Source of the DNA: Polaribacter septentrionalilitoris
Lineage (GTDB): Bacteria; Bacteroidota; Bacteroidia; Flavobacteriales; Flavobacteriaceae
NCBI RefSeq assembly: GCF_009832745.1
Contig: NZ_VRMJ01000042.1
Coordinates: 310,001 to 374,000, forward strand
Direction of reading: 5' to 3'
Length of the DNA: 64,000 bases
The notes below the pieces were generated by a model. It worked only from the letters and a program-made list of their open reading frames with translations, made no database searches and was not told the DNA's origin. The position numbers were made by a program, and so were the translations under genes. Positions 16,736 through 26,395 of this stretch are shown here, piece by piece; the first letter of the stretch is position 1, and each line of letters starts with the position of its first letter.

Positions 16736-17713
16736 TTAATCTATGATTTCTAATGAAGACAATTCGGGTTTCCCTCCTCTGTTTCCACTTCCGGCAGCAA
16801 TATATATTTTATTTTTGTAAAGTATAGACTGTGTGCCATGTCTACCTCTTTTTAACTGAATTAAAGATTGCCAAGTATTTGTTGATAAATCTAATATTTC
16901 AATTTGATTATGAGCCATTTTTTGAGCAGCACTTTCTCCTCCAATAACAAATAATTGTCCATTTTTAATAATGCTTGATGCTCCCGCTCTTTTTGTGGGT
17001 AAGTTAGCTTCTTTTGGTAAAGTAATCCATATATTTTTCTCAATATCAAAAACATCAACTTCTGAAATGGTTAAATTAAATGTTTGTTTTGTTTTTGCTG
17101 ATGAATTTCTACCACTGGCACAATAAATTTTATTCTGATGTATAACAGCATGAAAATGGTCTCTTGGTCTTGGTGCATCTTTTAAGATTTTCCATTCACC
17201 CGTTTTAAAATTGTACGTATCTATCCAAGAAACATGCCCACTCCAATGACCATCTGTTATACCACAAACTACATAAGCAAGATCTCCTTTTACCACAACA
17301 CCTGCAGAACCTCTTCTTCTGTTTTCTGGAATGGTATCTCCCCAAATCCATTTATTATGTTTTGTTTGATAGATTAAGATTTTATCCAAAGGTTTTTCAT
17401 GTGGATATTTTCCTGTCATTGCACCAATAATATAAATATCATCATCATAAGTTACAGCCTGAAAGTGATGAATTTCAATTGGAGGTTTTGCACCTTGGGA
17501 CCATGTATTTGTTTTGGCTTTAAAAATATCTACAGGTTTTATTTTTCTTCCTCCAATTAAGTAAAACAAGCCATTTGCTTCTACAAAACCACACTCGTGT
17601 CTTGCAGAAGGTAAATTATCTGTTGTAATTATTTCACTTTTTGAAATTGATATTGATTGACAACTCAATAAAAAAAGACAACTTACAACAAGGAGTTTTA
17701 CAGTGATCTTCAT
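16736..17713 (-). CDS. Kelch-repeat lipoprotein
   Basis: 325 residues. The lipoprotein signal MKITVKLLVVSCLFLLSC (lipid Cys about 18) is followed by about six kelch blades, each with a Gly-Gly pair or variant and a Trp: LFYLIGGRK, DIYIIGAMTG, LAYVVCGITDG, KIYCASGRNSS, QLFVIGGESA, KIYIAAGSGN, interleaved with NTWSQG, NKWIWG, GEWKIL, NIWITL, NTWQSL. It probably forms a six-bladed propeller. Kelch proteins in Bacteroidetes include N-acetylneuraminate epimerases, but no sialic-acid gene is present here. A mutarotase/epimerase or sugar-binding role on PUL products is possible and unproven. It lies 12 nt after the heparinase-like lyase and 10 nt before the lactonase. Confidence 0.75.
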   Translation of the reverse strand: MKITVKLLVVSCLFLLSCQSISISKSEIITTDNLPSARHECGFVEANGLFYLIGGRKIKPVDIFKAKTNTWSQGAKPPIEIHHFQAVTYDDDIYIIGAMTGKYPHEKPLDKILIYQTKHNKWIWGDTIPENRRRGSAGVVVKGDLAYVVCGITDGHWSGHVSWIDTYNFKTGEWKILKDAPRPRDHFHAVIHQNKIYCASGRNSSAKTKQTFNLTISEVDVFDIEKNIWITLPKEANLPTKRAGASSIIKNGQLFVIGGESAAQKMAHNQIEILDLSTNTWQSLIQLKRGRHGTQSILYKNKIYIAAGSGNRGGKPELSSLEIID

Positions 17714-17725
17714 AGGTGTTTACTA

Positions 17726-20236
17726 CTATTTTTTAGTAAAATCAACAAACAAGGTATTTTGTTTTTTATCAATTTCAAAATTTTTCTTTTTGTAAGTCAG
17801 TTCTTGCCCTTCGCCAACATAAACACTTTGTAACGTTTTATCTTTATGTAAAGTAATTACTGCATAAGAACCTTTAAAATAAATAGCATCATTTTGAAAA
17901 ACTTGATTTTTAGATTGTGTAATTACATATTGAATCAACTCTTCATTTGGTGTTTTACTTTTTATAATCAATCCTTTATAAATTCCATCTTGTTCAATTT
18001 TAGAAACCGATTGTATGGTTGGTTTTTCTGAACTATTATAAGGTTCAAAAACGACTACAAAAGGGTTTTGCCAAGCTTCGCCCTTATTTCTAATTACTAA
18101 AGTTGGTGTAGGTTTTTTATCATAAGGTTCTGGGGATTCAAACGTTATAGGTGCTTTTACTTTGGTATAAGTTCTATTTTTAAATCCAGGAATATATAAT
18201 TTCATGAAAACGTCATTTCCTTTTAATTTTTTGATATTAAATGTAGCTTTTACATCTTTATTGTATGTGTTTGATGATTTTACTTTCTTAAAAAAATGCC
18301 ACCCAGGGTTTCTATATTTTTTGTTATGAATCCATTCAGAATTTGCATTTTTCATATATCTATTTGGAGTCTTTTTTAGTTTTAAATCCTTATTTTCAAA
18401 CACCAACTTATCTCCTATATTATGATATAAATAATCATGATATTCATTTGGTAATTTTGATTTTGAACGAAAAACATCTACATAATATCCTGTTGTAGGC
18501 GATGTTCTTATCAAACCTAAAGTTCTTTCTTGGGTTGCTTCTGCTTTATCTCCTTTATCATCTAAAAAACTTGTTTGACTAAAAGAATGATTAGGAGAAA
18601 CTCCAGCTTCTCTTACTTTTGGTTCCATTGAGATGACCTTTACAGAATTGATTCCTAAATTTACCCAACCTCCTTCTCCTTGCGAACTTCCGTTAACAAT
18701 TACAGTATTGTGGGCTGCAAAAATTCTTGAATAATTTTCATGTAAGTCTTTACCATATTTTTTTCTACCATGATCTACACCTAAAACTTGCCCTTCTCCA
18801 TACAATTCTATATTCATGCCTTCTGCATGACCATGTACCATGTGCGCGCCACCAACAAAACCCATTAATCCATCTTTTGGATTATTTGTTGTACTTATAT
18901 TTCTTTGCAAAACAATTCCTGCATGATATACTCTATCTGTTCTTGGTAACTCTATTTTTTTTGAATTCCCATAAATATCATCATCATACCAAAATAAAGC
19001 TTCAATACTTTTTCTTGAATATTTTCCACTTTCCATAGCTTTTATCAAAAGTGGCGCAAATTTATTTTGTAAAAAAGTTAGGTTGTCCATCTTAGCTAAA
19101 ACATAAGCATTTTCATACGCCTGATAGGAACCATGTTGTCTTCTATGTCCATCACCCCAACGTATAATCTCGTTGTTTGGATATACCAAATCATCTAATC
19201 TTGGTAAAGCAAATAATATATTTGGATATTGAGCTCCTAATTTTAAAGACGGATTATATCTATTAATTACCAATAATAATTTACCTAAAATTTCTGTTGA
19301 ATGATTTAAATATTGAGATGTTTCTGGCCAAATATCACCTTGATTTTGATAATTTTTTGCCATTACTGGCAACGCATCTTGATTTTTTGTGCTTTCTGAT
19401 AAAAAGTAAGAAAGTAATTTTTCACGTTCCTTTTCATCGTCCATTGCCAAAGCATTATAGACTAAACTTGGTGCTTCTAGTACTGGATGGTTAGAACCTG
19501 TTTGTCCGTAATTAATGGTAATATCTGCATAGGTTTTGCACACCTTTTGAAGTTCATCAACAGGAAAAACTACTTTTTTATTTTGAATGATATCAAAAGC
19601 ATTGCCTTCTTTTTTAAGGTAGGTTGCAATAAAATCGTAAATTAATGGAACTCTGTAGCCAATTACACGTACTTCTCTAAAACCATCATAAGGAAACAGC
19701 CAGCCACCTCTACCATGCCAATTAGATAACTTGGATTTCTGTACAGATTTTACAAATGAATACAAGATACTACTGGCCATATACGCGTATTTTTCGTCTT
19801 GGGTAATGTAGTATAGATAACCACAATCTAAAGCTATTTGCAAATAGGTAATTAATTTTTCTGCTGGTTCCCACTCTTTGTCTGTAGCGTTATCTAAGTT
19901 TCTATGTTTACCATTTTCTACATGGTCAGTTTTGTAAAATGGTGGAAAATTATTTTTTTGTCCTTCAGACCAATTAAAAGGCAAATTTTTAATGTAGTCT
20001 TTTGGGTTTTGATTGAATTTAACAACTTGTAAATCTGTTCTTGTTTTTAAATTTTCATAAATCTCTTTCGCCCAAGTTTTTGTTTTTATTTTGTTTAAAA
20101 TTTCAGTTCTATCAGAATTTTTTACTAAAATAAAAGGACGCTCTACTTCTTGACTGTTAATTTGAGCACCTACAGATAGCATAAAAAACAGCACAACAAG
20201 CTTCAATTTTATAATCCTATTTTTAAAGTATTTCAT
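17726..20236 (-). CDS. Heparinase II/III-like polysaccharide lyase (possible ulvan lyase)
   Basis: 836 residues with an SPI signal peptide (cleavage near VGAQINS). The N-terminal half is an alpha/alpha-toroid with QTGSNHPVLEAP (Asn/His pair near residue 248). The C-terminal half is a heparinase II/III-like beta-sandwich with GGAHMVHGHAEGMNIELYG (His cluster near 465) and AAHNTVIVNGSSQG. These are the features of lyases that cleave uronic-acid polysaccharides by beta-elimination. A paralog at 37165-40320 shares RTSPTTGYY.DVFRSKS and the YHNIGD stretch. Among known families, the heparinase-like ulvan lyases (PL40 in my recollection) are the best guess; confirm by HMM. No T9SS tail is visible, unlike the paralog, so this copy is probably periplasmic. 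Confidence 0.75.
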   Translation of the reverse strand: MKYFKNRIIKLKLVVLFFMLSVGAQINSQEVERPFILVKNSDRTEILNKIKTKTWAKEIYENLKTRTDLQVVKFNQNPKDYIKNLPFNWSEGQKNNFPPFYKTDHVENGKHRNLDNATDKEWEPAEKLITYLQIALDCGYLYYITQDEKYAYMASSILYSFVKSVQKSKLSNWHGRGGWLFPYDGFREVRVIGYRVPLIYDFIATYLKKEGNAFDIIQNKKVVFPVDELQKVCKTYADITINYGQTGSNHPVLEAPSLVYNALAMDDEKEREKLLSYFLSESTKNQDALPVMAKNYQNQGDIWPETSQYLNHSTEILGKLLLVINRYNPSLKLGAQYPNILFALPRLDDLVYPNNEIIRWGDGHRRQHGSYQAYENAYVLAKMDNLTFLQNKFAPLLIKAMESGKYSRKSIEALFWYDDDIYGNSKKIELPRTDRVYHAGIVLQRNISTTNNPKDGLMGFVGGAHMVHGHAEGMNIELYGEGQVLGVDHGRKKYGKDLHENYSRIFAAHNTVIVNGSSQGEGGWVNLGINSVKVISMEPKVREAGVSPNHSFSQTSFLDDKGDKAEATQERTLGLIRTSPTTGYYVDVFRSKSKLPNEYHDYLYHNIGDKLVFENKDLKLKKTPNRYMKNANSEWIHNKKYRNPGWHFFKKVKSSNTYNKDVKATFNIKKLKGNDVFMKLYIPGFKNRTYTKVKAPITFESPEPYDKKPTPTLVIRNKGEAWQNPFVVVFEPYNSSEKPTIQSVSKIEQDGIYKGLIIKSKTPNEELIQYVITQSKNQVFQNDAIYFKGSYAVITLHKDKTLQSVYVGEGQELTYKKKNFEIDKKQNTLFVDFTKK

Positions 20237-20291
20237 ATTTTCTAAAATCTTATTATAGATACTTTTTCTTTGAAAGCTATTTTTTTTGATG

Positions 20292-21626
20292 CTATCTTTT
20301 TACAGCGCCATTCTCTCCAAAAATATATACTTTTGCTTTTGCTTCATTATTTTTTTCTGCAACTAGTATTTGAGCCTCAGGGTTTGCATTTGTTATAAAA
20401 TTTGACAAACTGTAATTTGCTTTACTTTCTTTGAGTAACACTTCTTTTTTATAAAAGCTTTTACCTCCATTATTGCTTTTCCACCAAGCCAACATACCAA
20501 AATCATCTTCTTTATAACGTACTAAAAGTAATATTTCTTTAGATGAGTTTACAATAATATCTCCTTTTGCACCAATTGGCAAACCTTTAGATTTGGATTT
20601 AATCCATTTTTTACCAGACCAATAGTAATGTTTTAGGCTCTTTGGACCTCCGTGAACTGTTCCATCATATTTTCCCTCATAAGATGTAACATGCGGAATT
20701 CTATTTTTATCTATAGTTGCATGACCATTATGCGTCCATAAATCTCCAGTATTATATACTAGTGTAGAAAGATCTGCTACTTCTTTTGTAATGGGTAATG
20801 TTAATTTTTGGTTTTTTACATTATACCATTCGTTTTTATTGGTATCAAAACTCATATAATACACATTCTGACGTTCTCCATCATGTTTTGGACCTTTACA
20901 GACGTGATAATTATAAGCTACTATAATATCATAATTTTTACCTTTAGAAAAGTGAGGATACCAAGAATCATAGATAACAGGGTTTTCTGCAGTCCCTTTT
21001 ATTTTCTTAGACTTTAAAATAGAAATAGGTGCAGAAAATGTTTTACCATTGTCTACAGATTTTTGAAACACGTAATCGCTTCTATGCGCACCATGTCTGT
21101 AAAACAAATATAAATCGCCATTGTCCATTTTTATAAACTGACTGTATGTACCAAAAGGTGAAATATTATCTAAAACTTCCCAACTGGAAATATCTAACGG
21201 TTTTTTTGAAACCACATGCATCTGTTTACCATAATGATAATTACCAAGTGGGTTTTTTCCTATATCTGGTGTGCCACCATGACCACCAAATACGATATGA
21301 ATATAGCCTTCTTTATCAATTACCAAAGTAGGCTTTCCGTGGTTATCTATTTTCCTACTTTTGTCTTTACCCATTAAACTGGTACCTGCTTTAAAAGGAC
21401 CAACCCATGTTTTGGTTTTGTGATCATAAGCTGCAACATAAGGATCTTCTAAGGCTCCTTGGTAAGAAACATAGGTTACACCTTTATAATACTCGCCTGC
21501 ATTTCCTGTTACAGGGTTTCCTAATGCATTACTTGCAAAATAATCTACTTTAGACGTATTTTGAGCACAAGCTATGAAGCTTAATATCATTAAGAATAGA
21601 AAAGTTAGACGTTTTATAATTTTCAT
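20292..21626 (-). CDS. BNR-repeat (BNR_4) lipoprotein, probable PL24/PL25-like lyase
   Basis: 444 residues with a lipoprotein signal MKIIKRLTFLFLMILSFIAC. The body reads as a BNR_4 seven-bladed propeller: GYIHIVFGGHGGTP and NPLGNYHYGKQMH (His residues about 115-135), YSQFIKMDNGDLYLFYRHGAHRSDYVFQKS (Tyr/His/Arg near 178), and VAYNYHVCKGPKHDGERQNVYYMS. In the PL24/PL25 ulvan lyases two His, a Tyr and an Arg form the active site in this kind of fold, and residues of these types are present here. It would cut a rhamnose-sulfate/uronate chain by beta-elimination. Its paralog is at 35713-37149. It overlaps the DUF1961 gene by 4 nt (ATGA) and lies just upstream of the heparinase-like lyase, forming a lyase module. 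Confidence 0.75.
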   Translation of the reverse strand: MKIIKRLTFLFLMILSFIACAQNTSKVDYFASNALGNPVTGNAGEYYKGVTYVSYQGALEDPYVAAYDHKTKTWVGPFKAGTSLMGKDKSRKIDNHGKPTLVIDKEGYIHIVFGGHGGTPDIGKNPLGNYHYGKQMHVVSKKPLDISSWEVLDNISPFGTYSQFIKMDNGDLYLFYRHGAHRSDYVFQKSVDNGKTFSAPISILKSKKIKGTAENPVIYDSWYPHFSKGKNYDIIVAYNYHVCKGPKHDGERQNVYYMSFDTNKNEWYNVKNQKLTLPITKEVADLSTLVYNTGDLWTHNGHATIDKNRIPHVTSYEGKYDGTVHGGPKSLKHYYWSGKKWIKSKSKGLPIGAKGDIIVNSSKEILLLVRYKEDDFGMLAWWKSNNGGKSFYKKEVLLKESKANYSLSNFITNANPEAQILVAEKNNEAKAKVYIFGENGAVKR

Positions 21627-22426
21627 TTTGAGTAAATTTTAAAATTTTTATAAATAGAAAAACGAGTAAACATTTGACGTAACCCTATTCTTCCTTCGTT
21701 TATTGGTTTAATTTTAGAAATATCCCATTTAAAAAGCTCTACACCATCTTTACTTTCCATTTTAAAAAAAAGATGAGTTTTAGTTTTTATAGATGTAATA
21801 TGATACGTTTGACCAGATTTGAAATAGCCTTGTTTATCGTAAGAAGGTTCTATTTGTGTCACTTTAAACGGTTTGTCTTCTGGCTTGGGGTAACGTCTTG
21901 CTCGCACGTAATGAAAGGAGTTTTCCTGATTACCAAATGCTGAATAACTGATATGAAAGGCATTCATTTTTTCGTAATATGTTTTCATTGCTGGTATTTC
22001 ACGAAGCGCACTCCATTTAGAAATGTCCTTCTCATAACCACCTGCTTCATCACCAGTGGCCTGAATGTAAAGAATGTTTACACATTTAGTGGCGTGGTCT
22101 GTTCTAGTATAATCATATTCTATTTTAATGTCTCCAGTAAATGATTTTTTAGTCCATAAAACCCCATGATGTGCATCGTTTTTATATTCTGGTCCTGATG
22201 TAAAATGCATTCCTTGTTTGGAATTTTTAACTGTTGCTACTAAACCATCTAAAGTCCATTTTTTAGTCCAGTCTTTTGTACAGACATCTTCAAAAACTAA
22301 ATCCCATTCTTTATCGTTCTTTAGTTTAGAAAAAACAATGGAGTCGTTTTGACTTATTATGTTTAATGAAAATAAGAGTAATACTACTAATGTAACTACT
22401 TTTTGTTTTCTTGGTTTATATATCAT
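21623..22426 (-). CDS. DUF1961-family secreted protein, concanavalin-like fold
   Basis: 267 residues. The signal segment (KVVTLVVLLLFSLNIISQ) is followed by a single beta-sandwich-like domain: WDLVFEDVCTKDWTKKWTLDG, MHFTSGPEYKNDAHHGVLWTKKSFTGDIKIEYDYTR, NILYIQATG, FHISYSAF, HYVRARRYP, GRIGLRQMFTRFSIYKNFKIYSK. This resembles the DUF1961 family, related to concanavalin-A-like glucanases/lectins and 3-keto-disaccharide hydrolase domains. No accepted reaction is known to me. Its start is 17 nt after the phosphatase-superfamily gene and its end overlaps the BNR lyase start, so the three are probably one translated unit and may act on the same oligosaccharide. It could be a hydrolase, a lyase or a binding protein. 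Confidence 0.65.
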   Translation of the reverse strand: MIYKPRKQKVVTLVVLLLFSLNIISQNDSIVFSKLKNDKEWDLVFEDVCTKDWTKKWTLDGLVATVKNSKQGMHFTSGPEYKNDAHHGVLWTKKSFTGDIKIEYDYTRTDHATKCVNILYIQATGDEAGGYEKDISKWSALREIPAMKTYYEKMNAFHISYSAFGNQENSFHYVRARRYPKPEDKPFKVTQIEPSYDKQGYFKSGQTYHITSIKTKTHLFFKMESKDGVELFKWDISKIKPINEGRIGLRQMFTRFSIYKNFKIYSK

Positions 22427-22442
22427 TGTGATTTAAGATACT

Positions 22443-23513
22443 TTAATTATTGATAAATTTAAGCATTGCCTCTCTATAATGTAAATAATCATTTGGAGGA
22501 GAGCCTGCATTTTTATCAAGGTAGGTTTTTATCCATTGTGGATGTTCTAAATTATCAGAATTTCCTTCAAAAATATTTTCTAGAAAAATACCTGTGGTTT
22601 TTATATTTTTAAGACTTTCTACATTTGATGTATACCCTTTTAATGGCTCTAGCCCCATAAAATGATTGGTTACTAAAGCGATGTCTGGAGATTCTGCATA
22701 TGGAATTATGGCTCCTTTTTTTACTTTAGGCCCATAAAAATTCATATAAATTTGCCATGAAGACAATTGCTCTGAAAGGTGATTGCTTTTTCTTAAAGTT
22801 CCCATTCCATGGTCTGCAGAAATGATGAAATATGCTGTTTCCCATAATTCTTCATTTTTTAAGAAGGTTACCAATTTTCCTAATTGAGCATCTGCATTTA
22901 AAATGGCTTTAATGTATTTAGAATTTGGATTGGTTTTCCCTTCTGGTCCTTTCCAAGAACTTCTAATTTCTTGCAAATGCAAGCGCACCAACCTTACTCC
23001 ATCTTCTTTAATGTGTTTTATCCCAAGATCTACAACTTTTTGATCTGGCATAATTTCAGCATAATGAATATCTGAGGTTGTAAAAACATCATATAAAGTA
23101 TGTCCACCTACATAAACGGATTTTATACCCTTTCTTTTGGCTGATAAAAAAATATCATCTAATTCTTGTGTTTCAAAAACGTGAGTTCCTGTGTGCATGC
23201 CAATATTTGGGGGTGATGCTCCTCTCCAAGGTTCACTTCCATCTGGTAATTTAACTCTACCAACTGGACTATTAGAATAGGCATCTTCTACAACTACGCC
23301 ATTTTCTGCAAAATATTTTAAGTTTTTTGCTCCAGATGCAATAGCAGTTTCTGCTGCGTCTTTCATCAATCCATCTATAATAAATTGTATAACGATGGGT
23401 TGTTTTTCTTTTGATTTTTTAACAACCTCTTTAGATTGTATTTTATTTGTTTTTAATGAATTACAATTTGTTATCAGTACTGTTAATAGTATTAGTGCAA
23501 CTATATTTCTCAT
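22443..23513 (-). CDS. Alkaline-phosphatase-superfamily hydrolase (type I phosphodiesterase-like), lipoprotein
   Basis: 356 residues. The lipoprotein signal ends LTVLITNC (Cys about 17). The core fits the alkaline phosphatase superfamily: IQFIIDG with metal Asp about 47, WRGASPPNIGMHTGTH with a Ser (about 100) at the nucleophile position, NADAQLGKLV, and IISADHGMG with the Asp-His pair. The nucleophile is Ser, not the formylglycine Cys of sulfatases, so it is closer to nucleotide pyrophosphatase/phosphodiesterase or phosphonoacetate-hydrolase-like proteins. Inside an array of sulfatases it may be a Ser-based hydrolase for a phosphate or sulfate ester on the polymer; this is inference. It lies between a sulfatase (15 nt upstream) and the DUF1961 gene (16 nt downstream). 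Confidence 0.7.
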   Translation of the reverse strand: MRNIVALILLTVLITNCNSLKTNKIQSKEVVKKSKEKQPIVIQFIIDGLMKDAAETAIASGAKNLKYFAENGVVVEDAYSNSPVGRVKLPDGSEPWRGASPPNIGMHTGTHVFETQELDDIFLSAKRKGIKSVYVGGHTLYDVFTTSDIHYAEIMPDQKVVDLGIKHIKEDGVRLVRLHLQEIRSSWKGPEGKTNPNSKYIKAILNADAQLGKLVTFLKNEELWETAYFIISADHGMGTLRKSNHLSEQLSSWQIYMNFYGPKVKKGAIIPYAESPDIALVTNHFMGLEPLKGYTSNVESLKNIKTTGIFLENIFEGNSDNLEHPQWIKTYLDKNAGSPPNDYLHYREAMLKFINN

Positions 23514-23528
23514 TCTTATAGATCGTTT

Positions 23529-24947
23529 TTAGTTTTTAGAAAGAAAATCTTCTCCCCATTTTTCTCTTAATTCTAAAGCCAGTGCTTTTACTTTTTCTTG
23601 ATATGCTGGCTTTTCAGCTAAATTATCTAATTCTAAAGGATCTGTTTTATGGTCGAACAACATTTTTGCGTAAGCAATACCATCGTCCTTTGTCCATTCT
23701 GTATAAAACAAATCGCCTTTTATTAATGTTACTGCGTCTTTGTATTTGCTAATTGCCCAATCCTTTTTAGGTTTTGCGCCATTAACTATAGGAATAAAAC
23801 TTTTGCCCGGAACAGTATCTGGAAGTTTTATGCCTGCCAATTCCGCTAAACTTGGGTAAATATCTATATACTCTGTAATAGCACCTGTGGTTTCTCCACT
23901 TGTTTTTCCTGGTACTTTAATTAATAATGGTGCTTTTAAAGCCGTTTTAAATGTAGAATGTTTGCTCCATAGTTTATGGTCTCCTAAATTCCAACCATGA
24001 TCGCCCCATAGAATAACTGTTGTGTTTTCGGCCAAACCTAAATCTTCTAGTTCTTTTAGCACGCTTCCTATTTGTGCATCTAAATAGCTTACACAAGCAT
24101 AATAACCATGAATTAATTCTTTTGCAAGTTCATTGGGTAAATGCCCTTTTTTTGGTATGCCACTATATCTTCGTAACTCAGCGTAATTATGAAATGCTTG
24201 TTTAGGTGTTGTTTTTGGTTGTACGTAGCTTTCTGGAAGTTCTATATTTTCTCTATTGTATAAATCCCAATATTTTTTTGGTGCATTAAAAGGTAAATGT
24301 GGTTTCATAAAACCCAATGCTAGAAAAAATGGTTTTTTACTATTTCTTAGTTTTTTTAGATTTTCAATACCTTTATTCGCTATTTTACCATCAAAATATG
24401 CCCCATCATTTACATCTACATTTTCAACAGGATACCCATAGCCTGTTTTTTCTGTAACTAATTTATTTTGTTCAAGTTGATAATCGCGAATATTGCCTTC
24501 TGGAAACCAAATGCTATTCCAAGCTAAGCTATTATCCTGTTGATGGTGAAATATTTTGCCGTTTGAAATGGTATTGTATCCATTTTTTTTAAGAAGCATA
24601 GGTAATGATATGGCATGCTTAGCATCTTTATCTGCTCTGGTTTTATAACTTATAAAACGATGTCTTGTTGGACGCATACCAGTAAGTAAACTAGCTCTAG
24701 AAGCACCACAAACGGGTACATTGCAATACGCCTTATTAAATACTAAACTCTCACTAGCTAATTTATCTAAGTTTGGAGATTTAATATGTTTTACTCCGTA
24801 AAAATTGAGTTCAGGACGTAAATCATCTACTGCAATAAATAGGATATTCATTGGTTTTTTAACCTCAATACTATTCGTTTCTTTTTTATCACTTTTACAA
24901 GAAATAAAAAACAATACTATTAAAACACTTACTTTTAATACTTTCAT
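23529..24947 (-). CDS. S1 sulfatase, iduronate-2-sulfatase-like, lipoprotein (paralog A)
   Basis: 472 residues. The lipoprotein signal ends LFFISC (Cys17). Type I sulfatase features: metal Asp pair in [15 protein letters not shown] (41-42), formylglycine site Cys80 in [12 protein letters not shown] (CxAxR), [19 protein letters not shown], and [14 protein letters not shown] with the second Asp/His pair. The layout resembles iduronate-2-sulfatases (S1_7 type), a group with members in ulvan-type PULs. It removes sulfate from sugar residues after activation of Cys80 by a formylglycine-generating enzyme encoded elsewhere. It is the first of three tandem paralogs by coordinate and the most divergent over most of its length, but its last 65 residues or so are nearly identical to the other two. 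Confidence 0.88.
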   Translation of the reverse strand: MKVLKVSVLIVLFFISCKSDKKETNSIEVKKPMNILFIAVDDLRPELNFYGVKHIKSPNLDKLASESLVFNKAYCNVPVCGASRASLLTGMRPTRHRFISYKTRADKDAKHAISLPMLLKKNGYNTISNGKIFHHQQDNSLAWNSIWFPEGNIRDYQLEQNKLVTEKTGYGYPVENVDVNDGAYFDGKIANKGIENLKKLRNSKKPFFLALGFMKPHLPFNAPKKYWDLYNRENIELPESYVQPKTTPKQAFHNYAELRRYSGIPKKGHLPNELAKELIHGYYACVSYLDAQIGSVLKELEDLGLAENTTVILWGDHGWNLGDHKLWSKHSTFKTALKAPLLIKVPGKTSGETTGAITEYIDIYPSLAELAGIKLPDTVPGKSFIPIVNGAKPKKDWAISKYKDAVTLIKGDLFYTEWTKDDGIAYAKMLFDHKTDPLELDNLAEKPAYQEKVKALALELREKWGEDFLSKN

Positions 24948-24957
24948 TTTTAGTAGT

Positions 24958-26385
24958 TTATTTGGTTAAGAAATCTTTACCCCATTTTTCTCTTAATTCT
25001 AAAGCCAGTGCTTTTACTTTTTCTTGATATGCTGGCTTTTCAGCTAGATTATCTAATTCTAAAGGGTCTGTTTTATGGTCAAATAACATTCTTTCATAAG
25101 CAACACCATCATCTTTTGTCCACTCTGTATAAAATAAATCGCCTTTAATTAAAGTTACAGCATCTTTAAATTTGCTAACTGCCCAATCTTTTTGAGGTTC
25201 TTTTCCTTCTAAAATTGGCACAAAACTTTTACCATCTAATGTATTTGGTGATTCCAAACCTACTAACTCTACAAGGCTAGGATAGATATCGATATATTCT
25301 GTAATGGCTTCTGTTTTTGTTCCTTTAGTTTTTCCTGGAACTTTAATGATTAATGGCGTTCTTAAAGCAGTTTCAAACGTAACATGCTTGCACCACAATT
25401 TATGGTCACCTAAGTTCCAACCATGATCTCCCCATAAAATTACTATAGTATCGTCTTCTAATTCTAAACGTTTTAATTCGTCTAAAACCAAGCCAATTTG
25501 AGCATCAACATAACTTACACATGCATAATAACCGTGAATCAATTCTTTTGCCAAATCATTAGAAATTTGACCTTTTCTGGGGATGTTTCCATAATTACGT
25601 AGCTCACCAAAGTTGTGAAATGCTTTTTTGGGTGTCGTTTTTGGTTGGAGATAACTTTCTGGTAATTCAATTTGATTTCTATCATATAAATCCCAATATT
25701 TTTTTGGTGAGTTGAATGGTAAATGCGGCTTCATAAAACCCAATGCCAAAAAGAAAGGTTGTTTACTATTTTTAAGTTTCTTTAAATCAGCAATTCCTTT
25801 TTGAGCTATTTTACCATCAAAATAAGCAGTATCATTTACAGCTGCCATTTCAAAAGCACTGGCACCTCCCATAGCTAAATTGGCTTTACCATTTTCCACT
25901 ATATTTTTTTCTAATTGATAGTTTCGAATATTTCCTTTTGGAAACCATCTTTCATTCCAAGAAAGGCTATCATCTTCATTAGTATGGTAAATTTTACCTG
26001 TTGAAATTGTTGTGTAACCATTTTGTTTTAAAAGCTTTGGTAAAGAAATAGCATAAGGCACATCTACATCTGCTCTCGTTTTATAGTTTATAAAACGATT
26101 TCTTGTTGGTCTCATACCTGTTAATAAACTCGCTCTTGATGCACCACAAACAGGAACGTTACAATACGCTCTATTAAATACTAAGCTTTCACCTGCTAGT
26201 TGATCTAAGTTTGGCGATTTGATGTGTTTTGCTCCGTAAAAATTGAGTTCTGGACGTAAGTCATCAACCGCAATAAATAGGATATTCATTGGTTTTTTTA
26301 CATCAATACTATTCGCTTCTTTTTTATCACTTTTACAAGAAATAAAAAACAATACTACTAAAATACTTGCTCTTAATAATTTCAT
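24958..26385 (-). CDS. S1 sulfatase, iduronate-2-sulfatase-like, lipoprotein (paralog B, mosaic)
   Basis: 475 residues with the same plan as its neighbours: lipid Cys17 (LFFISC), Asp41-Asp42, formylglycine Cys80 (CGASR), [23 protein letters not shown]. The N-terminal half tracks paralog A (same signal peptide and KTRAD..YAISLP, NYQLEKN segments). The C-terminal part from about residue 290 is almost identical to paralog C ([17 protein letters not shown] and onwards). It therefore looks like a recombinant or gene-conversion product of the two. It lies 10 nt from each neighbour. The substrate is probably a sulfated rhamnose or uronate residue, with the variable middle (about 125-190) likely setting specificity. 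Confidence 0.88.
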   Translation of the reverse strand: MKLLRASILVVLFFISCKSDKKEANSIDVKKPMNILFIAVDDLRPELNFYGAKHIKSPNLDQLAGESLVFNRAYCNVPVCGASRASLLTGMRPTRNRFINYKTRADVDVPYAISLPKLLKQNGYTTISTGKIYHTNEDDSLSWNERWFPKGNIRNYQLEKNIVENGKANLAMGGASAFEMAAVNDTAYFDGKIAQKGIADLKKLKNSKQPFFLALGFMKPHLPFNSPKKYWDLYDRNQIELPESYLQPKTTPKKAFHNFGELRNYGNIPRKGQISNDLAKELIHGYYACVSYVDAQIGLVLDELKRLELEDDTIVILWGDHGWNLGDHKLWCKHVTFETALRTPLIIKVPGKTKGTKTEAITEYIDIYPSLVELVGLESPNTLDGKSFVPILEGKEPQKDWAVSKFKDAVTLIKGDLFYTEWTKDDGVAYERMLFDHKTDPLELDNLAEKPAYQEKVKALALELREKWGKDFLTK

Positions 26386-26395
26386 TTTTAGTAAT

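Noticed and set aside
18727..19038. 103-aa + strand ORF
   Set aside because: Lies fully inside the heparinase-like gene on the opposite strand; His/Leu/Tyr-rich composition typical of an antisense shadow.
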